Shown: positions 17,336 to 26,479, counted from the stretch's first letter. The stretch is DNA of 64,000 bases from Sphingobacteriaceae bacterium (GCA_014380615.1 JACMJM010000025.1:1-64000), one strand, 5' to 3'. Notes: generated by a model not told the origin, from the letters alone. Made by a program: numbers and translations.

Positions 17336-18099
17336 CTGTAAAGACTAATAAATTTATCGGACTCCATTCTTCTGTTAACATTGTCGAGATCAAGCTGGGT
17401 ATCTACCGAATATGTCTCTTCGCTCCGCATTACCATTTTAATCTTCAACCCATTTTCAAGAATACGATTCATATCAACAGACTCAATTATCTCGAGCGGT
17501 GTTTGCTCCATGGCATTATATTTCAATAAAAAATCTCTTTGGAATGGAATAATGCAAACTTGTTTCAACATAGGAACATCAGCAACGCCTTTTTTACGTG
17601 ACGGAATAGGCTCTCTTGAGAAATACATAGCAAAATTATTTTGGTCAACTACCACTTTCACTTCTGCTGGATCCTCATGCTCATCTTTTGTTTTCATACG
17701 GCTCATAAGATTAGTTACAAGAATGGCTTCATCGTCAAGCATAGGCGCGACAGCAGCATCAATCATATCCGGTGTTACCATAGGCTCATCTCCCTGGATC
17801 ATCACAACGATATCAACCTTCTGACCAGTTTGCGTCTCGATCTTCTGCAATGCTTCCGCAGTGCGGTCGGACGCGCGTTCATGCTTATCATGCGTCATGA
17901 TAGCCCTACCACCAATACTTTCGACATACTCCTTTATTTCCATATCGCAGGTAGCTACATACACCTCTGCTAATGTGCCGGAAAGCTTGCATCTTTTATA
18001 CACATGGCCGATCATGGGCATTCCCAATATATCTGCCATAGGTTTGCGTGGTAGCCTGCTTGAAGCAAGACGCGCCGGAATGATACCAATAATATTCAT
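17332..18099 (-). CDS. KdsB-like CMP-ulosonate cytidylyltransferase
   Basis: 255 residues from the ATG at 18099, matching KdsB length; an in-frame ATG at 18219 would add a 40-residue tail overlapping the aldolase gene and unlike the family. Motifs: IIPARLASSRLPRKPM (CTP loop), VMIQGDEP, and FQRDFLLKY, TPLEIIESVDMNRILENG, which are typical of KdsB. The enzyme couples CMP to a 3-deoxy-2-ketoaldonic acid. Being in a capsule operon with an aldolase instead of KdsA/KdsD, it is probably not the housekeeping KdsB but activates a special ulosonic acid. Confidence 0.85.
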   Translation of the reverse strand: MNIIGIIPARLASSRLPRKPMADILGMPMIGHVYKRCKLSGTLAEVYVATCDMEIKEYVESIGGRAIMTHDKHERASDRTAEALQKIETQTGQKVDIVVMIQGDEPMVTPDMIDAAVAPMLDDEAILVTNLMSRMKTKDEHEDPAEVKVVVDQNNFAMYFSREPIPSRKKGVADVPMLKQVCIIPFQRDFLLKYNAMEQTPLEIIESVDMNRILENGLKIKMVMRSEETYSVDTQLDLDNVNRRMESDKFISLYR

Positions 18100-18106
18100 A
18101 GTACTG

Positions 18107-18847
18107 TTATTTGTATTTACGTATATGTTCGATCTGCTGTCTGGCGATGGTACCAAGAAAAAGGGAATCCAAGCTAAAGGCAATGAAATTGTAACCCGCA
18201 TCGATTTTCTCGGCAACAAGCTTATAATCTGGTTGAATCACATGAAAACCTATTTGCTTATTATACTTCTTTGCGATCGTTTCATAACGCATCAATGCAT
18301 CTTTCACATCAGGATCATCATACTGACCGGGTTTTCCCATCGATCCGGAAAGATCGTACGGACCTATAAAGGTCCCATCGATTCCATCCAGGGAAATAAT
18401 ATCATCGAGTTCATTGATGGCATTAACATGTTCGATCTGTGCAATCAATGTAATTGATTTGGCTTTTTCATCTCTGTAATTTTCAAAACCGAAACCATAG
18501 CCTTGCGCACGTGCCAAGCCAACACCGCGTTCCCCAACCGGAGGGTACTTTACGTATTTTACCGCATTCACAGCATCTGTCAGACAATTTACGGATGGAA
18601 TAATCAGGCCATCGGCTCCGGCGTCTAGCACTCTTTTAATGATCCGCCTGTTATTTTCTCCTACCCTTACGAAGGCTTTACAATTCTTTCCTTGAATAGC
18701 TGATATCATTTGTGCCAGTTCAAGATAGTCAATCACGGAATGTTCGATATCTATACACAGCCAGTCAAATCCCGCATCGGCGAGAATCTCGGCAATAGAA
18801 AAATGACCAATGGTAATCCAGGTGCCGAGCGTCATTTTTTTATCCAT
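18107..18847 (-). CDS. HpcH/HpaI-family class II pyruvate aldolase
   Basis: 246 residues, TIM-barrel aldolase. Catalytic and metal residues of HpaI are recognisable: IDIEHSV (His36), FVRVGE (Arg61), AQIEHVNA (Glu139) and IGPYDLSGSMG (Asp165). Such enzymes reversibly join pyruvate to an aldehyde to give a 4-hydroxy-2-keto acid. In a catabolic operon it would degrade aromatic ring-cleavage products, but here it is followed by a KdsB-like CMP transferase 7 bases away, suggesting it builds a 3-deoxy-2-keto sugar acid. That role is inference and is the centre of the proposed new module. Confidence 0.88.
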   Translation of the reverse strand: MDKKMTLGTWITIGHFSIAEILADAGFDWLCIDIEHSVIDYLELAQMISAIQGKNCKAFVRVGENNRRIIKRVLDAGADGLIIPSVNCLTDAVNAVKYVKYPPVGERGVGLARAQGYGFGFENYRDEKAKSITLIAQIEHVNAINELDDIISLDGIDGTFIGPYDLSGSMGKPGQYDDPDVKDALMRYETIAKKYNKQIGFHVIQPDYKLVAEKIDAGYNFIAFSLDSLFLGTIARQQIEHIRKYK

Positions 18848-18878
18848 AATTTATTCTTATATTATTAGTTATAATCAT

Positions 18879-19637
18879 CTAGTGAAATGCAATCAGTTTT
18901 GACGGTTTGAGAGTTCTTCCCATTAAAGCTGACACATTTTTCAGCAACCATAATGAAACCGCAGAGATTAAATTATCTCCCAGCTTGTTATTTAATTTCT
19001 TATTCATGTAAGGAGATATATACACCCGTTTACCCAATGAACGGGCAATATCGTAAATGTTATTTTTAATCGATAGTTCATTGTCCCATACTTGGTAAAC
19101 TACCAGAACCCCTTTTTCAGACATATTATCAAATATTGCTTTCACTATTGATTGCTGAAGCTCTTTGTCATTCGTGCGTGTAAAAGGATAGAATTCTATG
19201 GCAAAGCAAATATCATAACAGTGCTCAAGCTTCATGTCCGCATCTACACCTATACACTGGAAACTAACTTGTTCATTCTTGAATTTTTCATTTGCAAAAA
19301 CAATCGCATCAGTTGAAATATCGATACCCAACGTCTCCCTCTTAAAAACCTCTGCTATTGATTTCGTTTCAAAACCAAGCCCACAACCTAAATTCAGTAT
19401 TCTTTCAAAGGGAAAATTAAGTAGCCCTTCCCGTTCCAGCCGATTTTTTAAAATGGAAATCTTTTGCTCGGGCTGTACATCATTGTGTTCCGCTATTCGA
19501 GCTTGATCCATGTTACCAGTTTCCAGCATGATTCTGTAAGAAGCAAAATCGCCGCCGGCATCCAATTGCGAAAGGTCTTTTGTTCGAGTCTCTGCTTCTT
19601 TCTTGTAGAGATTTTCGGGAAGAAACCAATTATTCAT
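18879..19637 (-). CDS. SAM-dependent methyltransferase
   Basis: 252 residues with a class I methyltransferase core: ILNLGCGLGFETK (SAM motif I at about 83-95), TLGIDIS and CFAIEFYPFT. Expected to methylate a hydroxyl or amino group of a glycan or its precursor in the cytoplasm. Located between the family 2 glycosyltransferase and the aldolase gene with a 31-base gap to the latter, so it may decorate the sugar made by that module. Acceptor unknown. Confidence 0.82.
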   Translation of the reverse strand: MNNWFLPENLYKKEAETRTKDLSQLDAGGDFASYRIMLETGNMDQARIAEHNDVQPEQKISILKNRLEREGLLNFPFERILNLGCGLGFETKSIAEVFKRETLGIDISTDAIVFANEKFKNEQVSFQCIGVDADMKLEHCYDICFAIEFYPFTRTNDKELQQSIVKAIFDNMSEKGVLVVYQVWDNELSIKNNIYDIARSLGKRVYISPYMNKKLNNKLGDNLISAVSLWLLKNVSALMGRTLKPSKLIAFH

Positions 19638-19654
19638 AACGCTATTAATATTTT

Positions 19655-20575
19655 TTATGCTTTAATCTTGTTAAAGAACTGGCCGGGAAAAAATGTAGCA
19701 AAAAACATGAGATAAACCAGGAGCGTTTTAGGAAACTTGTAGGATGCTATCAACTTTCTTGCCTCCGAAGAGGCTCCGCTTTGCCAATAGAATCTTGCTT
19801 CCCCGACTAACAGTCTTGCCCGTAAATGAATGATCGCTTTCGCATACTGCTCTGAAAATCTCGGGTATATGGTATTATAAATATCCAGCATCTGTTCTGT
19901 TTCCAGAACAAAATCTTTTATTTTATTCCAGGTATAACTTGACGCATGTATGCGCCATTTAGCCAGTACTTCGTTTACCATGGCGAGTTTTCCCGAATAA
20001 GCAATTCTTCTAAATAAATCGGCTTCTTCGATAGTACTAAACCGCTCATCGAACCAATACGAAAGCCTATCCAAAGCCGATTTTCTTATTACAACAGTCT
20101 CCAGGGAGAGAAAGTACTGGCTCAATAATTGACTGAAGCAATAGCCGGTATAGTAGGATTTAGATTTGTATAAGCGCCACTGCTTACCTTCGTTATTGAA
20201 AAAAAAGGTATCAGAGTAAACAATATCAACCTTCTCATCGTTGAACAAAGGTATTTGTTTTTCTAATTTTTCCGGAAACCAGATGTCATCACAATCTAAA
20301 AATCCAATGTAATCGCCCTTGCATTTTTCTAATGCATAATTGCGCGCATGACCCAGGGGCACTGTTTGTCCGCCCCGGAAATACTTTATTCTAACGTCAC
20401 TATAGCTTTTAACTATATCAGGGCTTTCATCGGAAGATGCATTATCCCAAAAGATAATTTCCCAGTTAGAATATGTTTGCTTAATAACGCTGTCAATAGC
20501 TTCACGTAGGTATTTGCTACTATTATAGCAGTTCATCACCACGCTTACCAAAGGCTGTTGATTATTAACGCTCAT
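19655..20575 (-). CDS. Family 2 glycosyltransferase
   Basis: 306 residues with a GT-A start VSVVMNCYNSSKYL, then FWDNASSDES and GFLDCDDIWFPEKL (DxD-like metal site), and FSTIEEADLFRRI for the acceptor/base region. It should transfer a sugar to the growing repeat unit. It overlaps the DegT aminotransferase gene upstream by 11 bases. The adjacent CDP-hexose genes make a CDP-sugar donor possible, but GT2 family membership alone does not fix it. Confidence 0.88.
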   Translation of the reverse strand: MSVNNQQPLVSVVMNCYNSSKYLREAIDSVIKQTYSNWEIIFWDNASSDESPDIVKSYSDVRIKYFRGGQTVPLGHARNYALEKCKGDYIGFLDCDDIWFPEKLEKQIPLFNDEKVDIVYSDTFFFNNEGKQWRLYKSKSYYTGYCFSQLLSQYFLSLETVVIRKSALDRLSYWFDERFSTIEEADLFRRIAYSGKLAMVNEVLAKWRIHASSYTWNKIKDFVLETEQMLDIYNTIYPRFSEQYAKAIIHLRARLLVGEARFYWQSGASSEARKLIASYKFPKTLLVYLMFFATFFPGQFFNKIKA

Positions 20576-21704
20576 CTACGGTGCGCTTTAACATTTTGCA
20601 TACGAACTCCACATCTTCAACACTCAGATCCGGATGTAAAGGAAGCGTGAGTAGTTCGGGATATATCAAAGTGGTGATAGGAAATGGCAGTGCAGTATCG
20701 TCTTTGTAAAAAGTAAGCTCATGATTAGGTTTGTAATGTATACCTGTTTGAATACCCTGCTCAGACAATGTATCTTGTAATAGCATCCTTCGTTCAACGT
20801 TGAGCCCTGCTATACGCACAACATAAATGTGAGGTACAACTTCGTAGTAATTTCTTGGCAAGATCTGAATACCAAGATGATTAGACAATAATTTGTCATA
20901 TTGCATGGCTAGACGTTTTCTTTTGTCAGCCATTAAGGGAAACTTCTTTAATTGTTCTATGCCAATAGCTGCCATTACGTTACTCATATGATAACGCCAT
21001 CCCTGCATCTGCACATCGAAATCCCAGCTACGCTTTCCGGAGTATCTTTTCTCAGTATCCTTCTCAACGCCTAGCAAACGCAGGTCCTTAATTCGTTCTG
21101 ATACCACATTATCTGCAGTAACAATACACCCTCCTTCTCCTGAAGTGATGTTCTTTATCCCATCAAAACTAAAACAAACGATGTCTCCAAAACTTCCTAT
21201 ACGTTTTCCTTTATATACTGTGCCAAAGGCATGAGCAGCATCTTCAATAACCCTCAGTCCATTTGTGGTGGCAAACTTATAAACATTATCAAGATCGCCC
21301 ACACCACCCGTATAATGTACAGGTACTATCGCCTTAGTTCTTTTTGTTATTCTCTTTTGCGCATCATCCACATCTATCATTAAGGTCTGTGGGTCTATAT
21401 CACACGGTACTGGTTTGGCGCCGGTAGCACTGATCGCTTGAAAAGAAGCAACATAGGTAAGTGAGGGTATCAATACCTCATCTCCAGCACCTATACCACA
21501 GGCCTGTACAGCAAGTTGAATAGCACCCGTACCATTAACTACACAGGTTGATTCTCTTTTAAAATAATCGGTAAGCAGTCCTTCAAATGTGGAAACTTCA
21601 GCGCCTATGCCAAGATATTCACGGTCAAGTACCCCCATAACAGCGTTCTTTTCTTCTTCTCCAAGACATGACTTTGATAAACGAATCAGTTTCATATTTT
21701 CCAT
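20565..21704 (-). CDS. Sugar aminotransferase, DegT/DnrJ/EryC1 family (CDP-sugar branch)
   Basis: 379 residues. PLP site: VNGTGAIQLA, EDAAHAFG, and CFSFDGIKNITSGEGG with Schiff-base Lys184. RfbH, the usual partner of RfbF and RfbG, has His instead of this Lys and is about 437 residues, so this is a true aminotransferase and not a 3-dehydrase. It would aminate a keto group of a CDP-6-deoxyhexose made by the neighbouring rfbF and rfbG products. Starts at the first of two Met codons; the second is three codons on. Overlaps the RmlC-like gene by 13 bases. Confidence 0.85.
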   Translation of the reverse strand: MENMKLIRLSKSCLGEEEKNAVMGVLDREYLGIGAEVSTFEGLLTDYFKRESTCVVNGTGAIQLAVQACGIGAGDEVLIPSLTYVASFQAISATGAKPVPCDIDPQTLMIDVDDAQKRITKRTKAIVPVHYTGGVGDLDNVYKFATTNGLRVIEDAAHAFGTVYKGKRIGSFGDIVCFSFDGIKNITSGEGGCIVTADNVVSERIKDLRLLGVEKDTEKRYSGKRSWDFDVQMQGWRYHMSNVMAAIGIEQLKKFPLMADKRKRLAMQYDKLLSNHLGIQILPRNYYEVVPHIYVVRIAGLNVERRMLLQDTLSEQGIQTGIHYKPNHELTFYKDDTALPFPITTLIYPELLTLPLHPDLSVEDVEFVCKMLKRTVDER

Positions 21705-22141
21705 GCGTAAGGGATTTGATCTGTGTCGTAAGGTAAAACAATGCTCTCACCTGGTGTATGCGGGAGATCGGCGCAATTTACCAATAAGGCACTCTCATTT
21801 CCAATGCATGAGAATCCGTACCAGATACCTGGCGGAACGGTGATACGTTGATAGTTATCGGGCCTTCCGAGCTCAAATTTTTCAAGGATATCTTCAGACA
21901 GGTGCGGCCTGTTATCAAACAAAACAAACCTTATCCTGCCGACAGGAACACTGATGTTCTGGGTTTGTACACTATGTTGCTTCCAAGCCTTAATAGCCTT
22001 AGGAAATACCTCAGAAAAATAACATTCCCCAAAGGTAGTGAACTCAGGAGAATCGTTACGCAACATGTGCAGCACAGCTCCTCTCTCATCTCGGATTTCC
22101 TTTAAAGGCGAAAAAGTAACACCATTTATCATGGATTCCAT
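21692..22141 (-). CDS. RmlC-like sugar 3,5-epimerase (cupin)
   Basis: 149 residues, cupin fold. AWKQHSVQTQN (His56 matching the catalytic His of RmlC), RFVLFDNR and ITVPPGIWYGFSC resemble dTDP-4-dehydrorhamnose 3,5-epimerase, though the protein is shorter than RmlC (about 180). Flanked by rfbG and the DegT gene, so the substrate is probably CDP-4-keto-6-deoxyglucose or its product instead of a dTDP sugar. It may epimerise only one centre. Confidence 0.75.
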   Translation of the reverse strand: MESMINGVTFSPLKEIRDERGAVLHMLRNDSPEFTTFGECYFSEVFPKAIKAWKQHSVQTQNISVPVGRIRFVLFDNRPHLSEDILEKFELGRPDNYQRITVPPGIWYGFSCIGNESALLVNCADLPHTPGESIVLPYDTDQIPYAWKI

Positions 22142-23244
22142 ATTTTCCCCCTTTGCTGCGCGACCGTTTCATATTCCTTAATCTGGGATAGTGTAAGCTC
22201 ATACATGTCTTTACTATCGATATAATAAGAATAATACCAATTACTAATAAATCTTATGGTTTCCTGGTATTCTAGATTCGATTCCCATCTCAGCAGAAAC
22301 AGCGCTTTATCACAATTCAACTTCAACAAACCAGCTTCATGAAACGGGATATTACCAGTTATCCTGATAGCATCCTCAACTTTATTAAATCCCCAATCCG
22401 CACTAAGATCGGCCAACAATTCTACTACAGTTCTATTCTGCTCTGCCTTAGGTCCAAAATTAAAAGCTTCACCATTTAATGCTTCGTTATTTTCCAAAGA
22501 GGCGCCCAACCACAAGTAACCCGATAAGGGTTCTAGAACATGCTGCCATGGACGAGTTGCTTTGGGGCTTCTTATTTCTACCGGCTTGCCTTTACTCCAA
22601 GACAGAACAGAGTCAACTACAATTCTGTCTTTTGCCCAATCTCCTCCGCCAATTACGTTTCCTGCCCTGCCAATAGCTATTTTTACTGGATGTGCCTTCG
22701 CGAAAAAAGAATGATAATAGCTCTTAATAACTAATTCTGCCGCACCCTTAGAACCACTATATATATCTTTTCCGCCTAAAGCGTCTGTCTCTCGATACCC
22801 CCAAAGCCATTCAACATTATCGTAACACTTATCACTTGTTATCATAATTGCTACACAGGGCTTGGTATATTCACGAAGCGCCTCCAAAACGTTCATTGTC
22901 CCAATTACATTTGTAGCAATAGTATCGCAAGGATCAGAATAGGAAGTAGAGACGATTGCCTGAGCTGCAAGATGAAAAACAAAGTCCGGCGATTCCTTTT
23001 CAACAACCTCTTTAACGAACGATAAATCTGTTACATCACCCTGATAATGCTTAATCTTACTTTTTAGCTGTAGTACATCGAACATAGACGGGTCCGTGGG
23101 TACATCTCTTGAAAGTCCTATGACATCAGCACCAAGATTTAACAACCACACTGTCAGCCAGCTACCTTTAAACCCGGTATTGCCGGTAATTAATACTTTT
23201 TTTCCTTTATATGATTCTGATAACATAGCTTGTTTTATTTCCAT
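22129..23244 (-). CDS. rfbG: CDP-glucose 4,6-dehydratase
   Basis: 371 residues from the ATG at 23244 (10-base overlap with rfbF); ATGs at 23265 and 23226 are alternatives. Features: LITGNTGFKGSWL for NAD, FHLAAQAIV, MITSDKCY and GYRETDALGGKDIYSGSK (catalytic Tyr and Lys). RfbG turns CDP-glucose into CDP-4-keto-6-deoxyglucose, the branch point for CDP-dideoxy and amino-deoxy hexoses. Context with rfbF is decisive for the nucleotide. Confidence 0.92.
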   Translation of the reverse strand: MEIKQAMLSESYKGKKVLITGNTGFKGSWLTVWLLNLGADVIGLSRDVPTDPSMFDVLQLKSKIKHYQGDVTDLSFVKEVVEKESPDFVFHLAAQAIVSTSYSDPCDTIATNVIGTMNVLEALREYTKPCVAIMITSDKCYDNVEWLWGYRETDALGGKDIYSGSKGAAELVIKSYYHSFFAKAHPVKIAIGRAGNVIGGGDWAKDRIVVDSVLSWSKGKPVEIRSPKATRPWQHVLEPLSGYLWLGASLENNEALNGEAFNFGPKAEQNRTVVELLADLSADWGFNKVEDAIRITGNIPFHEAGLLKLNCDKALFLLRWESNLEYQETIRFISNWYYSYYIDSKDMYELTLSQIKEYETVAQQRGKIWNP

Positions 23245-23999
23245 GGGGCATTTCCGCCTACCCAAAGCTCATGCAAGGCGTCTCTGTCACGAACAGTATC
23301 CATACATTGCCAGTAACCTTGGTGCTCATACGCAGCCAGTTGCTGATCGCGAACAAGATTCTCCATTGGGGATTGTTCTAAAATAGTACCATCGTTTTCC
23401 AGATAATCAAATATTTCCTGCTCGAACACAAAAAAACCTCCATTGATCCACCCCTCTCCGGATTGTGGCTTTTCTTTAAAATCCTTCACTTTATGATCAA
23501 TAATAGCCATTCCACCAAATCTGGCCGGCGGCCTTACAGCAGATACAGTTGCAATCTTGCCCATCTTTTTATGAAATGCAAGTAATTCACTTATATTCAC
23601 ATCAGATACCCCATCACCATAGGTGAGCATAAATACACCTTCACCTTTTAATATGTTTTTAAGTCGGAGAAGCCTTCCTCCAGTCAGAGTTTGAGCACCG
23701 GTATCAATAAGACTTACGTTCCAGTCTTCAGCCGTAGGATTATTGAATTCGATTTTTCCGGATTGCAGTTTCACAGTAAAATCGCTCATTCTGGCATGAT
23801 AGTTCAGAAAGTAATCCTTAATAAATTCACCCTTGTACCCCAGGGCAAGTACAAAATCATTAAACCCATACTTTTCGTAGATCTTCATGATATGCCATAA
23901 CATGGGCTTACTGCCTATTTCTACCATTGGTTTTGGACGTAGAGTTGTTTCCTCACTAAGACGCGTACCAAGTCCGCCGCATAGGATTACTGTTTTCAT
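23235..23999 (-). CDS. rfbF: Glucose-1-phosphate cytidylyltransferase
   Basis: 254 residues, usual length for RfbF (about 257). VILCGGLGTRLSEETTLRPKPM forms the nucleotide loop; LTYGDGVSDV and WINGGFFVFEQ are typical of the family. It makes CDP-glucose from CTP and glucose-1-phosphate, the first step of the CDP-hexose branch. A 65-base gap separates it from the upstream GT4 gene. Confidence 0.94.
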   Translation of the reverse strand: MKTVILCGGLGTRLSEETTLRPKPMVEIGSKPMLWHIMKIYEKYGFNDFVLALGYKGEFIKDYFLNYHARMSDFTVKLQSGKIEFNNPTAEDWNVSLIDTGAQTLTGGRLLRLKNILKGEGVFMLTYGDGVSDVNISELLAFHKKMGKIATVSAVRPPARFGGMAIIDHKVKDFKEKPQSGEGWINGGFFVFEQEIFDYLENDGTILEQSPMENLVRDQQLAAYEHQGYWQCMDTVRDRDALHELWVGGNAPWK

Positions 24000-24064
24000 T
24001 CAGATTTAATTATTAATTTATCAATGACTAATGTACGTTTATTGCTGTCCTGCAAGGCAATCCC

Positions 24065-25282
24065 TCACAATTGGCACGTGATTGCAAATTCATCATGAAA
24101 AGTCTTAGCCATTTGCTCGGAATAGGTTTGTATACGTAATTTTCCCTGACTTGCCTGCACTTTCCAGGCATCACGGTTTTCGTAAAATTGTAACAAAGCT
24201 CCAGACATTTCTTTAGCTGAGCCACTCGGTACAATAGACACTACGCCGGCGAATGCTTCTGAAACTGCTCCTACGCTTGTGGCAATTACGGGCACTTCTA
24301 CCGATAATGCCTCCGCTATAGATAAACCAAACCCTTCAAATGTCCGCGTTGCCGATATAAGCAGATCGAAATTCTGAATAATAGAAATAGAATTCCCCTC
24401 CACATATCCGGTAAAGACAACCTGATCACCTAGCTTTAAGTATTTACATAATCTCTTTAACCTGTCTATATAATCTTCATCACCTGCCCCTATTATATAA
24501 AGCTGGACATTTCGCTTTATTCCTTCAGGAAGCATGCTCATGGCCTGCATTATATCCTCGTGGCCTTTATATTTTTCGATTCTGCCAACCACACAAACAT
24601 TAATACAATTTAAGTTATCGGGCATCTTAAACGGGCTTGTGGTAATAGGCTTCTCAGGCATTAACACTCCATTCGGTATGACTAAAAACTTAACATTTTC
24701 CTCATTGAAAAAGCGGTGGTCAAAAATACTTTGTCGCGTAGCGAATGACGGACAGATAATGGTGTCAATACAACCCGACAAGTATCTGTCAAGGAGCTTT
24801 TCATAACTAGATGTCAACACATTGGCTTTGGAAGCAGCATGATGGATCATCAGTAAACGTCCCTTAATACCACTCCATTTGGCGGCAATTATAGCGGCCA
24901 TGCAGCCGTGAGCACCGGGGTAGCCGCCATTATCTGCAAAGACCACATCAATCCCTTTAATTTTTTTGAAAACAAACAGCATCCGCAGAGCCATCAGCAA
25001 CATTAGCAGCGGCTGCAGACAATAAACCAAGGGTACTAGTATTTTAAAAAGCCCCCGGGAAACTTTTCTTTTGACTTCATTGTAGGAAAAAGACGTTACA
25101 GGGAGAAAACTGATCTTCCCGGAAAAACTGATATCGGAAAATATCCGATCAAAACCTTTGTTGCCTTTATTGTATACAAGCACTACCTCATCCTCGTTGG
25201 AAGGCCAGGTATTTAAAAGAGTCAATAAATGTGAATCGACGCCACCCCATGCAGCCTGTTCCCAGTAAATCAATATCCTCAT
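24065..25282 (-). CDS. Family 4 glycosyltransferase
   Basis: 405 residues with a GT-B fold. The N-terminal domain contains WEQAAWGGVDSHLL; the donor domain has VCVVGRIEKYKGHEDI, VVFTGYV and TRTFEGFGLSIAEALSVEVPVIATSVG with the E-x7-E motif of retaining family 4 enzymes. It should add a hexose to the repeat unit at the inner face of the membrane. Its start overlaps the methyltransferase gene as ATGA. Confidence 0.9.
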   Translation of the reverse strand: MRILIYWEQAAWGGVDSHLLTLLNTWPSNEDEVVLVYNKGNKGFDRIFSDISFSGKISFLPVTSFSYNEVKRKVSRGLFKILVPLVYCLQPLLMLLMALRMLFVFKKIKGIDVVFADNGGYPGAHGCMAAIIAAKWSGIKGRLLMIHHAASKANVLTSSYEKLLDRYLSGCIDTIICPSFATRQSIFDHRFFNEENVKFLVIPNGVLMPEKPITTSPFKMPDNLNCINVCVVGRIEKYKGHEDIMQAMSMLPEGIKRNVQLYIIGAGDEDYIDRLKRLCKYLKLGDQVVFTGYVEGNSISIIQNFDLLISATRTFEGFGLSIAEALSVEVPVIATSVGAVSEAFAGVVSIVPSGSAKEMSGALLQFYENRDAWKVQASQGKLRIQTYSEQMAKTFHDEFAITCQL

Positions 25283-25836
25283 TTGATATCATCAGGTGCC
25301 CTTTCGAGTACCATTTCCAGATCTATTATAATGTTGGAAAAAGTATTGCCGATTATGCCTACTATTTTCCGCCAGAATTTGCTTTTTACCCTGATAGTTC
25401 TCAATAAAGGAACAGAGAAATAAGGCGAAAGTGGAGCAAGGATAAAAACCTCCTCCTTAATGTAAAAACGGGCTGGTGTATAATAGCTGCGCTCCTTACA
25501 GTAGGGAGAGTTGGGGTCAAAAAAATGGAAACGTAATTCATGAAATCCTCTACGGTGCGTAGGATCGGCATGCGTACACCAAGAGTTCCAATATGGAACT
25601 CTGATCCTGAAAAGCCCGCCGGGTTTCATCACACGATAAGCTTCCTCCATCGCTTTCATAAAATCGTCCAAATGCTCAAGTAAATCTATGGCCAGTATTT
25701 CATCGAAGGCATTATCGGCCATGGGCCATGGATAAACATTCAGATCGTGAACCAGATCTATTCTGTCCAATTGCACGATATCATGATTTACATAGCCAGG
25801 CCTTATATCACCACCCGCTCCGAGATTTAATTTCAT
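25279..25836 (-). CDS. Type 11-like SAM methyltransferase
   Basis: 185 residues. LNLGAGGDIRPGYVNHDI is SAM motif I in the form common for small methyltransferases of polysaccharide loci, followed by DEILAIDLLEHL, then EEAYRVMKPGGLFRI. Probably O-methylates a sugar. Overlaps by 4 bases with genes on both sides, so it belongs to the same translational chain. Confidence 0.85.
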   Translation of the reverse strand: MKLNLGAGGDIRPGYVNHDIVQLDRIDLVHDLNVYPWPMADNAFDEILAIDLLEHLDDFMKAMEEAYRVMKPGGLFRIRVPYWNSWCTHADPTHRRGFHELRFHFFDPNSPYCKERSYYTPARFYIKEEVFILAPLSPYFSVPLLRTIRVKSKFWRKIVGIIGNTFSNIIIDLEMVLERAPDDIK

Positions 25837-26465
25837 ATTGATTTGTTTTTTCTGTCTCCAATTTCTTTTGCCGGGACACCGCCATAAATTTTGAACGAAG
25901 GTACATCCTTTGTAACCACGGCATTAGCCCCAATAATGGCTCCTTTACCAATTCGAACGCCTTTTAATATCACAACATTGGCTCCGATCCACACATCATC
26001 CTCCACAACTATTTCTTTTGAACTCTCTCCTTGTAGCATCATAGGAACATCCAAAGAATCAAACGCATGATCCGCATTTCTGAAGCTCACATTGTCTGCC
26101 ACCATCACATAGTTGCCAATACTGATATTGCTTGTAGTTCCGAAAATAACACCGGAGTTTATGCATGAATAATCACCAATTGTAATCTTACCACGTCCTC
26201 TAAAACTTACCATTTTATAAATAGTAACGTTGTTTCCCAACACTAGATAAAGAGGGTGCCTGAAATCCGGGTCAAAATGGGGAATACCGATGAACGCAGA
26301 TTTTTTGCCAATACTCTTTATATACTTTCCATAAAACAATAAAGTATAGATATTGACAAGCGCAACTTTTGCAAAGTGCAAAGACTTGGATATCCCAGCA
26401 CCGTAAAGTTTAGACGGACTAATACTTAGAAAAAAAGATGTAAGTAAGCTAAACAATTTACGCAT
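25833..26465 (-). CDS. Hexapeptide-repeat acyltransferase (WbbJ/LbetaH family)
   Basis: 210 residues. Left-handed beta-helix rungs (ITIGDYSCINSGVIFG, ISIGNYVMVADNVSF, then VVEDDVWIGANVVILKGVRIGKGAIIGANAVV) are followed by the SFKIYGGVPAKEIG tail found in sugar O-acetyltransferases. NADHAF carries the likely catalytic His. Acts on a hydroxyl of a nucleotide- or lipid-linked sugar. Confidence 0.88.
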   Translation of the reverse strand: MRKLFSLLTSFFLSISPSKLYGAGISKSLHFAKVALVNIYTLLFYGKYIKSIGKKSAFIGIPHFDPDFRHPLYLVLGNNVTIYKMVSFRGRGKITIGDYSCINSGVIFGTTSNISIGNYVMVADNVSFRNADHAFDSLDVPMMLQGESSKEIVVEDDVWIGANVVILKGVRIGKGAIIGANAVVTKDVPSFKIYGGVPAKEIGDRKNKSI

Positions 26466-26479
26466 TACACTTCAGCTGA

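Noticed and set aside
18107-18847. Aromatic catabolism role for the HpcH/HpaI aldolase
   Set aside because: No other homoprotocatechuate genes are near; all neighbours are glycan genes with overlapping ends.
20565-21704. RfbH (CDP-6-deoxy-glucoseen 3-dehydrase) assignment
   Set aside because: The protein has the PLP lysine (Lys184) and is too short; RfbH has His at that site and an iron-sulphur cluster region.
24028-24234. 68-codon open frame overlapping the end of the GT4 gene
   Set aside because: Out of frame with a well-supported glycosyltransferase; no independent support.
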